The notes under the pieces: model-generated | What the model saw: only the letters and a program-made list of their open reading frames with translations | What the model was told of the DNA's origin: nothing | Databases searched by the model: none | Assembly (NCBI GenBank): GCA_002329325.1 | Contig: DCTX01000081.1 | Coordinates: forward strand, 3,569 to 47,639 | DNA: 44,071 nt | From: Anaerolineales bacterium UBA1429 | GTDB taxonomy: Bacteria > Chloroflexota > Anaerolineae > UBA1429 | Reading direction: 5' to 3' | Translations under genes and position numbers: made by a program | Shown: piece by piece, positions 1 through 7,723 of the stretch | How positions within the stretch are numbered: position 1 is the stretch's first letter | Layout: every line of letters starts with the position of its first letter

Positions 1-876
1 GCCACCCGCCCCAACGCGTTCAACACCACCCGCTACAGCGAAAAGCTGCTCCAGGATAGCGGCATCAGCGTCCAGACGGCGGACCTCTCCGAGCTCCTGG
101 GGGTGGCGGGCAAGCTCGGCGATGACGACCCGAGGGTCAAGGAGCGGGTCGCCGGCATCCAGGCCTATCTGGACACCGCCGGCGTGCCTTCGGCGGCGCT
201 CTTGCGCATGGCCCGCTTTGGCGTCGCCCTGGACGATTGGATGCAGGCGCTGGATATCCAGGCGACGGCGATCCAGTGCTGGAACTCGCTGCAGGCCAAC
301 CTGGGCGCCAACGTGTGCACCTTGATGAGCATGATGAGCGAGGGGCTGATGCCCAGCGCTTGCGAGGTGGACGTCACCGGCGCGGTCTCGATGTATGCGC
401 TGCAGCTCGCCTCGGGCACGCCCAGCGCCCTGGTGGACTGGAACAACGACTATGGCGACGAGGACGACAAGTGCGTCCTGTTCCACTGCGGCAACTGGCC
501 GCGCTCCTTCTACGCGGAGCAGCCCCGCATGGAGTATGCCCCCATCCTGGGCTCGACCCTGGGCAACGATAACACCTACGGCGTCATCGCCGGGCGCGTG
601 CCCGCCGGCCCCCTGAGCTTTGCCCGGGTGAGCAGCGACGATCGCCAGGGCTGCCTCAAGGCCTTTGTCGGCGAAGGGCGCTTTGTGGATGATCCGCTGG
701 ATACCTTTGGCAGCCGGGCCGTTGTAGAGATCCCCGGCCTGCAAGACCTGTTGCTGCACGTGTGCACCCATGGCTACGAGCACCACGTGGCCGTGAGCCG
801 CTCGCAGGCGGCGGCGGTGCTGGAGGAGGCCCTGGGCACCTACATGGGTTGGGAGGTCTATCGCCACCATGGCTGA
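1..876 (+). CDS. L-fucose/L-arabinose isomerase-like protein, 3' part
   Basis: The frame is open from the first base, so the gene begins upstream of the window; the GTG at 103 is an internal valine codon. The 291 visible residues resemble the C-terminal part of the L-fucose isomerase-related family (COG2407 type), which interconverts aldoses and ketoses using a divalent metal. Candidate metal ligands are the Glu in SACEVDVTG, the Asp in LVDWNNDYG and the His in VLFHCGNWP, by analogy with the Glu/Asp/His set of fucose isomerase. The FGGY kinase starts 33 bases downstream, so the pair probably isomerises and then phosphorylates one sugar. Family placement is fairly sure; the substrate is unknown. 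Confidence 0.8.
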   Translation, partial: ATRPNAFNTTRYSEKLLQDSGISVQTADLSELLGVAGKLGDDDPRVKERVAGIQAYLDTAGVPSAALLRMARFGVALDDWMQALDIQATAIQCWNSLQANLGANVCTLMSMMSEGLMPSACEVDVTGAVSMYALQLASGTPSALVDWNNDYGDEDDKCVLFHCGNWPRSFYAEQPRMEYAPILGSTLGNDNTYGVIAGRVPAGPLSFARVSSDDRQGCLKAFVGEGRFVDDPLDTFGSRAVVEIPGLQDLLLHVCTHGYEHHVAVSRSQAAAVLEEALGTYMGWEVYRHHG

Positions 877-909
877 GCGCCAGGGCTATGCAGGGCAGGG
901 GGCCTCTTG

Positions 910-2394
910 ATGGGACGCTACATCCTGGCGATTGACGAAGGCACCACCAATGCCAAGGCGTGCCTGGTGAACGAGGCGGGCCAGGTGGTGCGGGCTGCCT
1001 CGCGTTCCCTGGCCGTCTCGTATCCGCAGCCCGCCTGGGTGGAGCAGGACGCCTGGGCCATCTGGCAGGCCACGCGAGAGGCCGCCGCCGAGGCCCTGGC
1101 TGCGACCGCGGCCGCCGATGTGGCGGCGGTGGGCATCAGCAACCAGCGCGAATCGGTGCTGGCCTGGGAGCGGGCCACAGGGGCGCCCCTGGGCCCCTGC
1201 ATCACCTGGCAGTGCCACCGCAGCGCTCCCTTTTGCGCCGCGTTGCGCCAGCGCGGCCTGGAGCCGTTGCTCGTCCAGCGCACGGGGCTCACCATTGACC
1301 CCATGTTCTCGGCCAGCAAGGCCCGCTGGCTGCTGGACCAGATCGCCGATGGCACGGCGCGGGCCGAGGCGGGCGAGATCTGCATCGGCACCGTGGATGC
1401 CTGGCTGCTCTGGAACCTGACAGGCGGCGCCGGGTTCGCTTGCGACGTCACCAACGCCTCGCGCACCCAGCTCTTCAACCTGGAGACGCTGGCCTGGGAT
1501 GAGGAGCTGTTGGCTCTGTTTGGCATCCCGCGAGCGGCGTTGCCCACGGTGCGCCTCTCCAGCGCTCCCTACGGCCACACTCTCGCCCTGGAGGGCATCC
1601 CGGCGGGCCTGCCCATCGGCGCCCTGATCGGCGATTCCCACGCGGCCCTCTTTGGCCACGCGGGCTTTGCGCCTGGCGTGGTCAAGGCTACCTACGGCAC
1701 CGGCTCTTCCTTGATGACCCCCACCGCGGAGAGGGTCTACTCCGGCAGCGGCCTCTCGGCCAGCATCGCCTGGGGCCACGAGAGGGCCATGTACGCCCTG
1801 GAGGGCAATATCTATGTCACGGGCGCGGCCGTGCAATGGCTGGCGGACCTGCTGGGCCTCTCGGACCCCGCCCAAATGGAGACGCTGGCGGCGGAGGATG
1901 CCGGGGGGGTCTACTTTGTGCCCGCCCTGGTGGGCCTGGGCGCCCCCTATTGGCGAGAGGACGCCAGAGGGCTGATCAGCGGTCTCACCCGTGGCACGAC
2001 GGCGGCGCAGGTGGCCCGCGCCACCCTGGAATCCATCGCCTATCAGATCCGCGACGTGTTCGAGATCATGCAGCGCGAGGCCGGCGCCTCCTTGCATGTA
2101 CTGATGGCCGACGGCGGCCCGACCCGCAACCGGGCCCTGATGCAGTTCCAGGCCGACATCCTGGGGGTGCCCGTGCTGGCCAGCCAGGAGGAGCATGTCT
2201 CCGCTGTGGGCGCTGCGTATCTGGCCGGGCTGACCGTGGGCCTTTGGGCGACGCGGGAGGAGCTGGCCGCACTGGCGAGGCCCCACGTGCGCTACGATCC
2301 GGCCATGCCAGCGGGCCGCCGCGAAGCGCTGATCGCCGGCTGGCAGGATGCCATCGCCCGCACGCTGTTGCGCCCGGGAGAATCGCCCGTCTAG
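910..2394 (+). CDS. FGGY-family carbohydrate kinase, glycerol-kinase-like
   Basis: This 494-residue protein is an ATP-dependent sugar or polyol kinase. It has the N-terminal phosphate loop DEGTT (residues 9-13), GISNQRES, a WQCHRSAP segment, the glycerol-kinase-like stretch DVTNASRTQLFN, the catalytic Asp in GDSHAALFG (D242) and the second phosphate loop ATYGTGSS. Overall it is closest to glycerol kinase, but two glycerol-contacting positions differ: the Tyr of YFSGTK is Met132 and the Gln of GDQQ is Ser243. Glycerol is therefore an unlikely substrate, and the upstream isomerase-like gene points to a sugar or longer polyol. I chose ATG 910 over the TTG three bases earlier; the G-rich run at 897-902 may serve as ribosome binding site. 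Confidence 0.85.
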   Translation: MGRYILAIDEGTTNAKACLVNEAGQVVRAASRSLAVSYPQPAWVEQDAWAIWQATREAAAEALAATAAADVAAVGISNQRESVLAWERATGAPLGPCITWQCHRSAPFCAALRQRGLEPLLVQRTGLTIDPMFSASKARWLLDQIADGTARAEAGEICIGTVDAWLLWNLTGGAGFACDVTNASRTQLFNLETLAWDEELLALFGIPRAALPTVRLSSAPYGHTLALEGIPAGLPIGALIGDSHAALFGHAGFAPGVVKATYGTGSSLMTPTAERVYSGSGLSASIAWGHERAMYALEGNIYVTGAAVQWLADLLGLSDPAQMETLAAEDAGGVYFVPALVGLGAPYWREDARGLISGLTRGTTAAQVARATLESIAYQIRDVFEIMQREAGASLHVLMADGGPTRNRALMQFQADILGVPVLASQEEHVSAVGAAYLAGLTVGLWATREELAALARPHVRYDPAMPAGRREALIAGWQDAIARTLLRPGESPV

Positions 2395-2439
2395 GGCACG
2401 CGGCGGCTGCCGCACGCGTGTCACAATCAAAGGAGCCCT

Positions 2440-3042
2440 ATGGCCCAGCCCCCTGTCGTGATCAAGTTCTTTGCCCCCGTCGCCGATGCCACCATCAACG
2501 CCCTGATGCAGGTCATCGACCAGCAGATGGGGCGCGGCGTGCGCCAGTTCAAGCTGCTCATCTCATCGCCGGGGGGCTCGGTGTTCCACGGCCTCTCCGC
2601 CTACAACTATTTGAGGGGCATCCCCGTCGAGATCACCACCCACAACTTTGGCAGTGTGGATTCCATCGGCGTCGTCCTGTTCTGCGGGGGGCAACGCCGC
2701 CTGTCAGTGCCCCAGGCCCGCTTTATGCTGCACGGCGCCTCGGCGCGCTTTCGCAACGAGCAGCTTGAGGAAAAGCAGGTCGAGGAGCGCCTGATGGGGT
2801 TGCGCATCGATATGGAGAATATCGCCAAGATCGTGGCGGCCAACACGGGCAAGAGCGAGGCCGACGTGGTGCAGGCCATGCATGACCGGCTGACGCTGAA
2901 CCCGCAGGAGGCCCGCGCCTGGGGCCTGGTGCACGATATCCAGGGTGAGCTGTTCCCGGCGGGCTCTCAGGTGATCTCGATCCAGTACCAGCAGAACAAG
3001 CCCGGGGCTCAACAGCGTCCCGTGGTTCGGCAGGAGCAGTAA
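2440..3042 (+). CDS. ClpP-like serine protease family protein
   Basis: This 200-residue protein has the ClpP/crotonase fold signature. SSPGGSVFHG (residues 42-51) matches the ClpP oxyanion glycine motif. The catalytic triad is in place as Ser75 (FGSVDSIGVV), His98 (RFMLHGA) and Asp149 (MHDRLTLNPQEA, aligned with the ERDRF Asp of ClpP). The region around Ser is not the usual GMAAS, and no Clp ATPase is adjacent, so this is a divergent orphan ClpP-like protein, perhaps using a different unfoldase or acting alone. A good ribosome binding site (AAAGGAG, 2429-2436) precedes ATG 2440. The gene ends in front of a strong terminator. Confidence 0.8.
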   Translation: MAQPPVVIKFFAPVADATINALMQVIDQQMGRGVRQFKLLISSPGGSVFHGLSAYNYLRGIPVEITTHNFGSVDSIGVVLFCGGQRRLSVPQARFMLHGASARFRNEQLEEKQVEERLMGLRIDMENIAKIVAANTGKSEADVVQAMHDRLTLNPQEARAWGLVHDIQGELFPAGSQVISIQYQQNKPGAQQRPVVRQEQ

Positions 3043-3082
3043 GGCCCTCCTGGCTGCGGGCCGCTGCCGTTGGGGAACGAAG

Positions 3083-3109
3083 AAGGGCGGGGTGATCCCC
3101 GCCCTTTTT
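3083..3109. terminator. Rho-independent terminator between converging genes
   Basis: A 10-bp perfect stem (3083-3092 with 3097-3106) closes a TGAT loop and runs into a T tract at 3105-3109. On the opposite strand the stem is followed by TTCTT, so it may work in both directions, ending the isomerase-kinase-ClpP-like unit and the Gfo/Idh/MocA gene. Confidence 0.85.
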
Positions 3110-3122
3110 GCCTGCGTGATGG

Positions 3123-4349
3123 CTAGATGCCCCAGTGCTCGTTGATGGGCGCCTGATAGGCGTCCACCTTGCCCGAGATCACGTCGTCCACCTTGACGAC
3201 CTCGCCGCAGGTAGCCGACTCGTACACCGCTTCGCAGACGGCCAGCGACTTGAGCCCGTCCCAGGCGTCCACCTCGACCTTGTCGCGGTTGCCGCGGAGG
3301 ACTTCCATGAACTCCCAGATCTCGTAGCCAAAGCCGTTCTCCATGCCTGCCGGGAAGAGGAAATCCCACTCGTCCTCGGGCACGCCCACCTTGTGCAGCG
3401 CCTTGAGCTGCTCGAAATCGAACTGAATATTGTCCTGGCGGGTCATCGTGCCGGTCTCGATCCAGTCGTTGCCGCGCCAGTACAGGTGAAAGATGGCGTG
3501 GCCGATATCGGTGCTGACAGAGCCCTCGGAGCCGTAGAACAGCACCTTCTGAAAGTTCTCGCCGGGGACGTTGAAACTCCACGACCAGGTGCCCGTGATG
3601 CCGTTCTTGAAGGTGAGCACGGCGAACACCGTATCCTCGCGGACCTCGGGCAGGCTGCGGACGACGCCGCTCCCCTGCTCGACGGCGCGGGCATAGATCG
3701 TATCCACGTCGCCGATCAGGTAGCGGATGCCATCGCACCAGTGGAAACCGCCGTCCATGGCCGGGCCGCCGCCGGACATGAGCCGGTCGCGGCGCCACTG
3801 GGCCGCATAGGGCAGCGGGCCCTGAGGGGCGCGACGGGGGCCGCCGCGGGCCATGGTATGGAAGAAGGTCAGCGGCGTGCCGATCAGGCCCGAGCTGTTG
3901 AGCACCAAGTTCATCATGCGCATGCCGGGCAGACGCCGGTAGGGCACGGCCACCGAGAGGACCTTGCCCGTGCGGTCGGCGGCCTCGGCCATCATGCGGC
4001 TGGCCTTGATGGTGATGCCCAGGGGCTTTTCACAAAGCACGTGCACCCCGGCCTCCATGCAATCGATGCTAGCGGTGTGGTGCAACCCGTGGGGCAGGCA
4101 GAGATCGGCGCCATCCAGCGTCTCTGCCTCCAGCATCTTGCGATAGTCGCCATAAATCTTTGGGCGCGCACCCAGCAGCTCTTCCGCCATGGCCGCGGCC
4201 TCTGCGGCGGCCTCGGCGTTCATGTCACATACCGCCGTCAATGCCAGGCCCGTTAGCCCGCGCTCCTTGAGCTCGGCCATGGCCCGGATGTGTGTGCGCG
4301 CAATGCCCCCCGTGCCGACCAGGCCCATCCGAATCGTGTCGTCTCCCAT
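3123..4349 (-). CDS. Gfo/Idh/MocA family oxidoreductase
   Basis: This 408-residue NAD(P)-dependent sugar dehydrogenase-type protein has an N-terminal Rossmann motif (GLVGTGGIARTH), the family motif CEKPLGIT, and a DGGFHWCDGIRYL segment containing the conserved Asp and His of the catalytic region. The family oxidises or reduces sugars, inositols and related compounds; the substrate cannot be named. The frame is open further upstream, but the start at 4349 has an AGGGAGAA ribosome binding site seven bases away and begins just before the Rossmann strand. It stands alone, with its own promoter (4465-4492) and the shared terminator at 3083-3109. Its proximity to the isomerase/kinase pair hints at carbohydrate metabolism but they converge rather than form an operon. 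Confidence 0.85.
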   Translation of the reverse strand: MGDDTIRMGLVGTGGIARTHIRAMAELKERGLTGLALTAVCDMNAEAAAEAAAMAEELLGARPKIYGDYRKMLEAETLDGADLCLPHGLHHTASIDCMEAGVHVLCEKPLGITIKASRMMAEAADRTGKVLSVAVPYRRLPGMRMMNLVLNSSGLIGTPLTFFHTMARGGPRRAPQGPLPYAAQWRRDRLMSGGGPAMDGGFHWCDGIRYLIGDVDTIYARAVEQGSGVVRSLPEVREDTVFAVLTFKNGITGTWSWSFNVPGENFQKVLFYGSEGSVSTDIGHAIFHLYWRGNDWIETGTMTRQDNIQFDFEQLKALHKVGVPEDEWDFLFPAGMENGFGYEIWEFMEVLRGNRDKVEVDAWDGLKSLAVCEAVYESATCGEVVKVDDVISGKVDAYQAPINEHWGI

Positions 4350-4464
4350 TGTCTTCTCCCTGTCGTGTCTGGAATCGCAGCCGCTGTCGGTCCCCGCGCG
4401 TCGCTCCGCCGGCCACAGGCCACCGTTTGCTCCGGCCCTCGACGCTCCCAAGCGTGACGCGCCA

Positions 4465-4492
4465 AGTATAGCCCCGCCCTAGGGGGCGTCAA
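4465..4492 (-). promoter_or_regulatory. Predicted sigma70 promoter of the Gfo/Idh/MocA gene
   Basis: On the minus strand, TTGACG (4487-4492) is followed after 16 bp by TATACT (4465-4470). The expected 5' leader is about 110 bases. The spacer contains a GC-rich imperfect palindrome around a CTAGG core, which could hold an operator, although that is only a possibility. Confidence 0.6.
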
Positions 4493-4553
4493 CCTGTCAA
4501 GAGCTCGCGCGCGCCATTATGCGAGCCCGCCGCCGGACCGCGCCCCGACGCCG

Positions 4554-7196
4554 CTACCAGGCGCCTGGATAGACGAAGCGCACCTGATGGGCGCCTGGGG
4601 ACAGGATGATGGCCCGAAAGACGTCATCGGCCGCCAGGATCTCGACGGGGCGCCCGTCCACCGTGGCCTGCCAGCCGGGGTAGTGCAGGTCGGCCAGCAC
4701 CAGCAGGGCATCCTGGTCCACGGTGACCTGGATGGCGACCTCTTGGGCCTCGTAGGTCACGATCTGGGCCGGGATCAACCGCTGCTGCAGCGAACCTTCC
4801 GGCAGGCGCGCTGCGCCCTCTGCCAGCTTCACCTCGGCCAGGGGCAGGGCATAGGCCCTGGGCAGGGCGTCGCGGTTCTCATAGACCAGGGCGTCCTCGC
4901 TGCGATAGACGATGCCATGGTCGCCCAGACCCAGCAGGTGGGCGGCCAGCAGGGTCTCGCCCCCGGCCGTGAGCAGGCGGATGCCCTCGATGCGCACAAA
5001 GGCCTCGGGCATGGCGGGCGCGATGCGCAGGCCGCACAGGTCCGTTGCCGTGGGCAGCTCCCAGCTCGCCAGGTAGGTGTGGCCCGGGTGATCCTCCGGC
5101 GGAAAGCCCGAGCGGGCCGGGAAGGTGGTGGCGATGGGGGGCAGGCTATGCTGCACGTTGGCAGCCACATCGCTGCGGGCATAGGCCCATTCGGCCGTCT
5201 CCAGCCCCACCCGCAGGGGCAGGCGCAGCTCGTCGCCCTCGCAGGGCCGCAGGAGCAGCTCGGCGGCGAGGGCGCCATCGGCGATATCGGCGGCGTGGCT
5301 GACGTAGGACTCGACCTCGATGGCGACAATGCCCCCGGCCTCGATGGGATGCCATTGATCGTAGGGGATGGCCGCGTAGGGATTGAGCACATCATACAGT
5401 TCGCTGGGCTCGTCCACGGGCAGCAGTTGTGGGATCAGGTAGTACTTGACGTTCAACCTGTTCAAGGCCTCGGCGTCTCCCAGGGCCTCGGCGCGCGCCA
5501 GGTACTCGTCGTACTGGCGCGGCGCCAGGGGCAGGTACATGTTGGCGCTGGAGACGCCGTGGGCCAGGGCGATGTTGGGGTAGAGCGCCTCCCGCTGCAC
5601 CGAGAGGATGGGCAGGATCTCGGGCTTGGTGTAGGTGCGGTACAGGCTCTCATCGGCTCGGAGAAGGGCCAACACCCGGGGCTCCTGCTGCACCGCCGCT
5701 ATGGGCGCGCTCTGGTTGTAGGTGCCCCCCAGCACGGCGCCGTAGGCATACAGATCCACCACCAGGGTCAGCACGGCCAGCCCCGCCAGCAGCGTGCGCG
5801 GCAGGCGGCGCGCCGCCAGCAGCAGGGCGATGATGGCCAGCGCCAGCGCCAGGGGGATCCAGCGCCAGCGGGCCACCAGGGCCTCCACCCCCGTGGCCGT
5901 CAGCGCCAGCGCCGCCACGGCGGCCACGGCCGCCAGGCTCGCGCCGCCCAGGGCCAGCCCCAGACGGTCGGCGCGGGGCGCCGCCTGGGCCTGGAGCCGA
6001 TCCAGGCCATAGGCCGCCAGGGTCGCCAGCCCCAGGCTGGTCCACAGCAGATAGCGGGCGGGCACGCGAAAGAGGTTCAGCACGGGCACATGGCTCAGCG
6101 CGCCATAGAGGGGGTTCCAGCGGCCCAGGGCCATCACGAGCCCCAGTCCCGCCAGGGCGGCGTAGAGCCAGACGTCCCGGCGGCGCGGCCGCCCAAGGGC
6201 CAGCCACCCCAGGGCCAGGGGCAGCAAGCCCAGGTAGCCCATGAGCTCGATGGAGCCCTCCGGATGGGGCGCGCCCTGCAGGTAGGGGAGTGCCAGGGTG
6301 GCGGTCAGCAGCGGGTGGAACGAGTAGCTGGTGAAGAACGTGCTCTCCAGGCCGCCAGCGCGTTGCGAGAGGGCGCTCAGTTGGGCAGCGGGCAGCAGTT
6401 GTGGCAGGGCCAGCAGCGCGCCCAGGGCCAGCGCCCCCGCCCAGAGGGCCAGGGCCAGCCAGGGCCGCGCGCGGCCTCCTGCGGGGCCGAACCCTGCGGG
6501 CGCCCTCGGGCTGCCCCGCCCAGGCCCCCGCAGCCAGTATCCACAGGCCAGCCATAGCCCCGCCAACCCCACAGCCAGCAGGTTCAGGAGCGCGACCTGC
6601 GGATGGCCCGCCAGGAACTGGAGCGCCGTGAAGGCCGACAGCCCCAGGGCCCAGGGCCAGCGGCGGCTGCCCGCATGCCGTCCCGCGGGGGGCGCAAGCA
6701 GCCGGTGGGTGCACGCGAGCAACCAGGGGAGCCAGGCTGCCGCGCTCAGGATGCTGATGTGGCTCAGATGGGCGATGTTGAACCCGCCCAGGGCGTACAC
6801 GATGCCGCCCAGCAGCGCGCTCGCCCTGGCCAAGCCTAGGACGCGCCCCAACGCATACATGCCCAGCCCGGCCAGCAGGTAATGCAGCACGATGGCCAGG
6901 CTGAGGGCCCGCTCGGGAGAGAGGGTCGCATACAGGGGCCAGTTCAGGGGATAGAGGGCGCCGATCTCGCCCTCGGCCAGCATGGGGTAGCCGAGGCCCA
7001 CTTCGGGGGTCCACCAGGGCAGCCGGCCCTCGGACAGGCTCTCGCCCAGGGCCACGCGCTGGGGGTGATAGATGCGGGCGATGTCGCCCGTGTAGTAGAC
7101 CTGGCCACCCCCCAGGACGGGGCCAAAGAAGGCGGCGAGGAGGGCCGCCACGAGGACCAGGCCGGCCAGATAGGGGAGGGCGCGTTTGGCGATCAT
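4554..7196 (-). CDS. YfhO-family multi-pass membrane protein
   Basis: This 880-residue protein has a long hydrophobic N-terminal region with about a dozen membrane segments, beginning with a signal-anchor-like helix at residues 7-28. An extracytoplasmic loop with YYTGDIARIYHPQR and WWTPEVGLGYPMLAEGE follows, as in the YfhO/GT-C-like membrane proteins that glycosylate cell-surface polymers. The last third is soluble and ends in the family's beta-sandwich signature (YPGWQATVDGRPVEI, then HQVRFVYPGAW). The protein stops at a TAG directly after FVYPGAW, where family members I recall carry a final membrane helix; no hydrophobic continuation is visible in the same frame. The gene is 90 bases from its upstream neighbour. 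No promoter was identified. Confidence 0.75.
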   Translation of the reverse strand: MIAKRALPYLAGLVLVAALLAAFFGPVLGGGQVYYTGDIARIYHPQRVALGESLSEGRLPWWTPEVGLGYPMLAEGEIGALYPLNWPLYATLSPERALSLAIVLHYLLAGLGMYALGRVLGLARASALLGGIVYALGGFNIAHLSHISILSAAAWLPWLLACTHRLLAPPAGRHAGSRRWPWALGLSAFTALQFLAGHPQVALLNLLAVGLAGLWLACGYWLRGPGRGSPRAPAGFGPAGGRARPWLALALWAGALALGALLALPQLLPAAQLSALSQRAGGLESTFFTSYSFHPLLTATLALPYLQGAPHPEGSIELMGYLGLLPLALGWLALGRPRRRDVWLYAALAGLGLVMALGRWNPLYGALSHVPVLNLFRVPARYLLWTSLGLATLAAYGLDRLQAQAAPRADRLGLALGGASLAAVAAVAALALTATGVEALVARWRWIPLALALAIIALLLAARRLPRTLLAGLAVLTLVVDLYAYGAVLGGTYNQSAPIAAVQQEPRVLALLRADESLYRTYTKPEILPILSVQREALYPNIALAHGVSSANMYLPLAPRQYDEYLARAEALGDAEALNRLNVKYYLIPQLLPVDEPSELYDVLNPYAAIPYDQWHPIEAGGIVAIEVESYVSHAADIADGALAAELLLRPCEGDELRLPLRVGLETAEWAYARSDVAANVQHSLPPIATTFPARSGFPPEDHPGHTYLASWELPTATDLCGLRIAPAMPEAFVRIEGIRLLTAGGETLLAAHLLGLGDHGIVYRSEDALVYENRDALPRAYALPLAEVKLAEGAARLPEGSLQQRLIPAQIVTYEAQEVAIQVTVDQDALLVLADLHYPGWQATVDGRPVEILAADDVFRAIILSPGAHQVRFVYPGAW

Positions 7197-7286
7197 GTGC
7201 GTACCCCGGCTGGTGGCGCGCTGCCTAGGGCGCGCAGGAGAACGCCCCCGGGCGCCCGCGCGCTGCGAGGACGCTGGGCCGGGCGC

Positions 7287-7712
7287 TCACTCACGGATGG
7301 GCCGCAGCCCCATATAGATCTCGCCGGCCGTCAGCATCCGCAGCAACGTCTCCGGCGGGCGCCGATCCAGGCGCTCGTGCAGCTCGCGGATCGAGAGCGG
7401 CGTGTTGTTGTTCAGCAGGAACGTGCGAAAGATGGCCTCGATGATGGGCGTGTTCGGGCTGATGAAATCGGGCTTGAGGCCGCAACAGGTGCCCAGGCAG
7501 TACCACAGGGGGTCCATCTGGGTGACCTCGGCCGTGGTTTCGTCCACCGCATCCATCATGTCATCGAGGTCGTATTCCTGGAGCAGCTTGCGGCAATCGT
7601 CGCACAGCATGTCGCGGACATAGATGCGGATGTCGCGGCCCTGCTCTTGCCACCAGGACATATCAATGTGAAAGCGTGTATCGAGGGTGGGGCGTCGCCA
7701 ACCAAGCGCCAT
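7287..7712 (-). CDS. Uncharacterised protein with paired cysteines and a helix-turn-helix-like C-terminus
   Basis: I do not recognise this 141-residue protein. It has cysteine pairs in MLCDDCRK and WYCLGTCCGL that could bind a metal. Its C-terminal third (IRELHERLDRRPPETLLRMLTAG) reads like a winged-helix segment. The start at 7712 has AGGGAGGA nearby, and that ribosome binding site overlaps the stop codon of the upstream gene 11 bases away, so the two are translationally linked. It is probably a partner of the 563-residue protein upstream. Confidence 0.65.
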   Translation of the reverse strand: MALGWRRPTLDTRFHIDMSWWQEQGRDIRIYVRDMLCDDCRKLLQEYDLDDMMDAVDETTAEVTQMDPLWYCLGTCCGLKPDFISPNTPIIEAIFRTFLLNNNTPLSIRELHERLDRRPPETLLRMLTAGEIYMGLRPIRE

Positions 7713-7723
7713 CGGTTTCCTCC

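Noticed and set aside
103..105. GTG as start of the isomerase-like gene
   Set aside because: The frame and family-like sequence continue upstream to base 1 without a stop, so the gene is simply cut by the window edge.
886..2430. Long open frame opposite the FGGY kinase, and similar long antisense frames over YfhO, polA, gatA/nucleotidyltransferase and hdrA/AOR
   Set aside because: They are products of high GC codon bias opposite well-identified genes, have no recognisable domains, and are rich in Gly/Arg/His/Gln of the kind produced by antisense translation.
4493..4553. Readthrough of the YfhO stop to recover the missing helix
   Set aside because: The stop is TAG, and the following codons in frame are Arg-rich rather than hydrophobic.
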